Program-made: the position numbers and the translations under genes
Notes under the pieces: generated by a model
The model's input: the letters and a program-made list of their open reading frames with translations, nothing else
The model's database searches: none
Told to the model about the DNA's origin: nothing
Part shown: one piece after another, positions 63,742 through 64,000 of the stretch
Numbering within the stretch: the first letter of the stretch is position 1
Layout: each line of letters begins with the position of its first letter
Source of the DNA: Homalodisca vitripennis
Taxonomy: Eukaryota; Arthropoda; Insecta; Hemiptera; Cicadellidae
Direction of reading: 5' to 3'
Length of the DNA stretch: 64,000 bases
Assembly: GCF_021130785.1 (NCBI RefSeq)
Contig: NW_025778020.1
Coordinates: 44,921 to 108,920 of the forward strand

Positions 63742-64000
63742 GTATTTTGAGTTTTTAACTAAATCTGTCTTTAGTTTCGTTTTTCCTGCCCAAGATATAA
63801 AATCTCCTATAAAATTTTGGCATTTATTTATGATACACGGAGAGTTATACATTCAGTGTGAAGTCCAATTTAATGTTTTTAGTTCATCTTTGTCTTGGCA
63901 GAAGTATTTTGTAAAAAACTAGACAAAATATTTTCTATCCCTAACTACAAACGATCCAAAGCTTGTTGAACTTATTCAAATATCGTAAATGAAAAAAAAT
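63742..64000. other. AT-rich end of window
   Basis: Nothing recognised. Confidence 0.5.

Overview
This window is AT-rich, intron- and intergenic-like eukaryotic DNA dominated by transposable elements and tandem repeats. The retroelement proteins (two Ty3/Gypsy elements, two non-LTR elements, a mariner-type relic) point to an arthropod and most likely an insect with a large, repeat-rich genome. I cannot name the species. No bacterial-style genes, no rRNA and no intact tRNA were recognised, and no complete host gene can be supported. Two short candidate exons (about 2534-2689 and 63561-63741) are offered only tentatively.

Layout. 1-22 kb is AT-rich spacer with seven separate tandem arrays: 87/90 bp x3, 68 bp x7 with a tRNA B-box-like sequence in each unit, 134 bp x5, 162 bp with a palindrome per unit, 37 bp x4, 126 bp x8 and 222 bp x7. 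It also holds a mariner-type transposase relic. 22.15-35.55 kb is one 144-bp satellite array split by two insertions. The first is a 2.9-kb non-coding element flanked by ACTC (22980-25891). The second is a complete Gypsy element on the + strand (26229-34390) with near-identical 1.09-kb LTRs. 36.3-37.4 kb is a CA-repeat tract of about 1 kb. 38.3-61.0 kb is a 111-bp satellite with higher-order structure, split by three retroelements: a 5'-truncated LINE (38769-39868, minus), a Gypsy element with very long 3.1-kb LTRs (41401-52486, minus, TSD ACCA) and a LINE with partial ORF1 plus ORF2 (55327-59922, plus, TSD CATTCA). 61-64 kb is AT-rich spacer with one 195-bp duplication.

How the genes work together. 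Each Gypsy element carries gag, protease, reverse transcriptase, RNase H and integrase for its own copying and insertion. The + strand element has a textbook -1 ribosomal frameshift site between gag and pol: A AAA AAC directly before the gag TAG, 9 nt of spacer, then an 11-bp perfect hairpin. The minus-strand element keeps the gag zinc knuckle and protease in one frame and has a primer-binding site resembling the 3' end of tRNA-Lys. Most reading-frame breaks are single-base indels. The two LTRs of one element also differ almost only by homopolymer indels, so many breaks may be consensus errors of long-read assembly rather than true decay.
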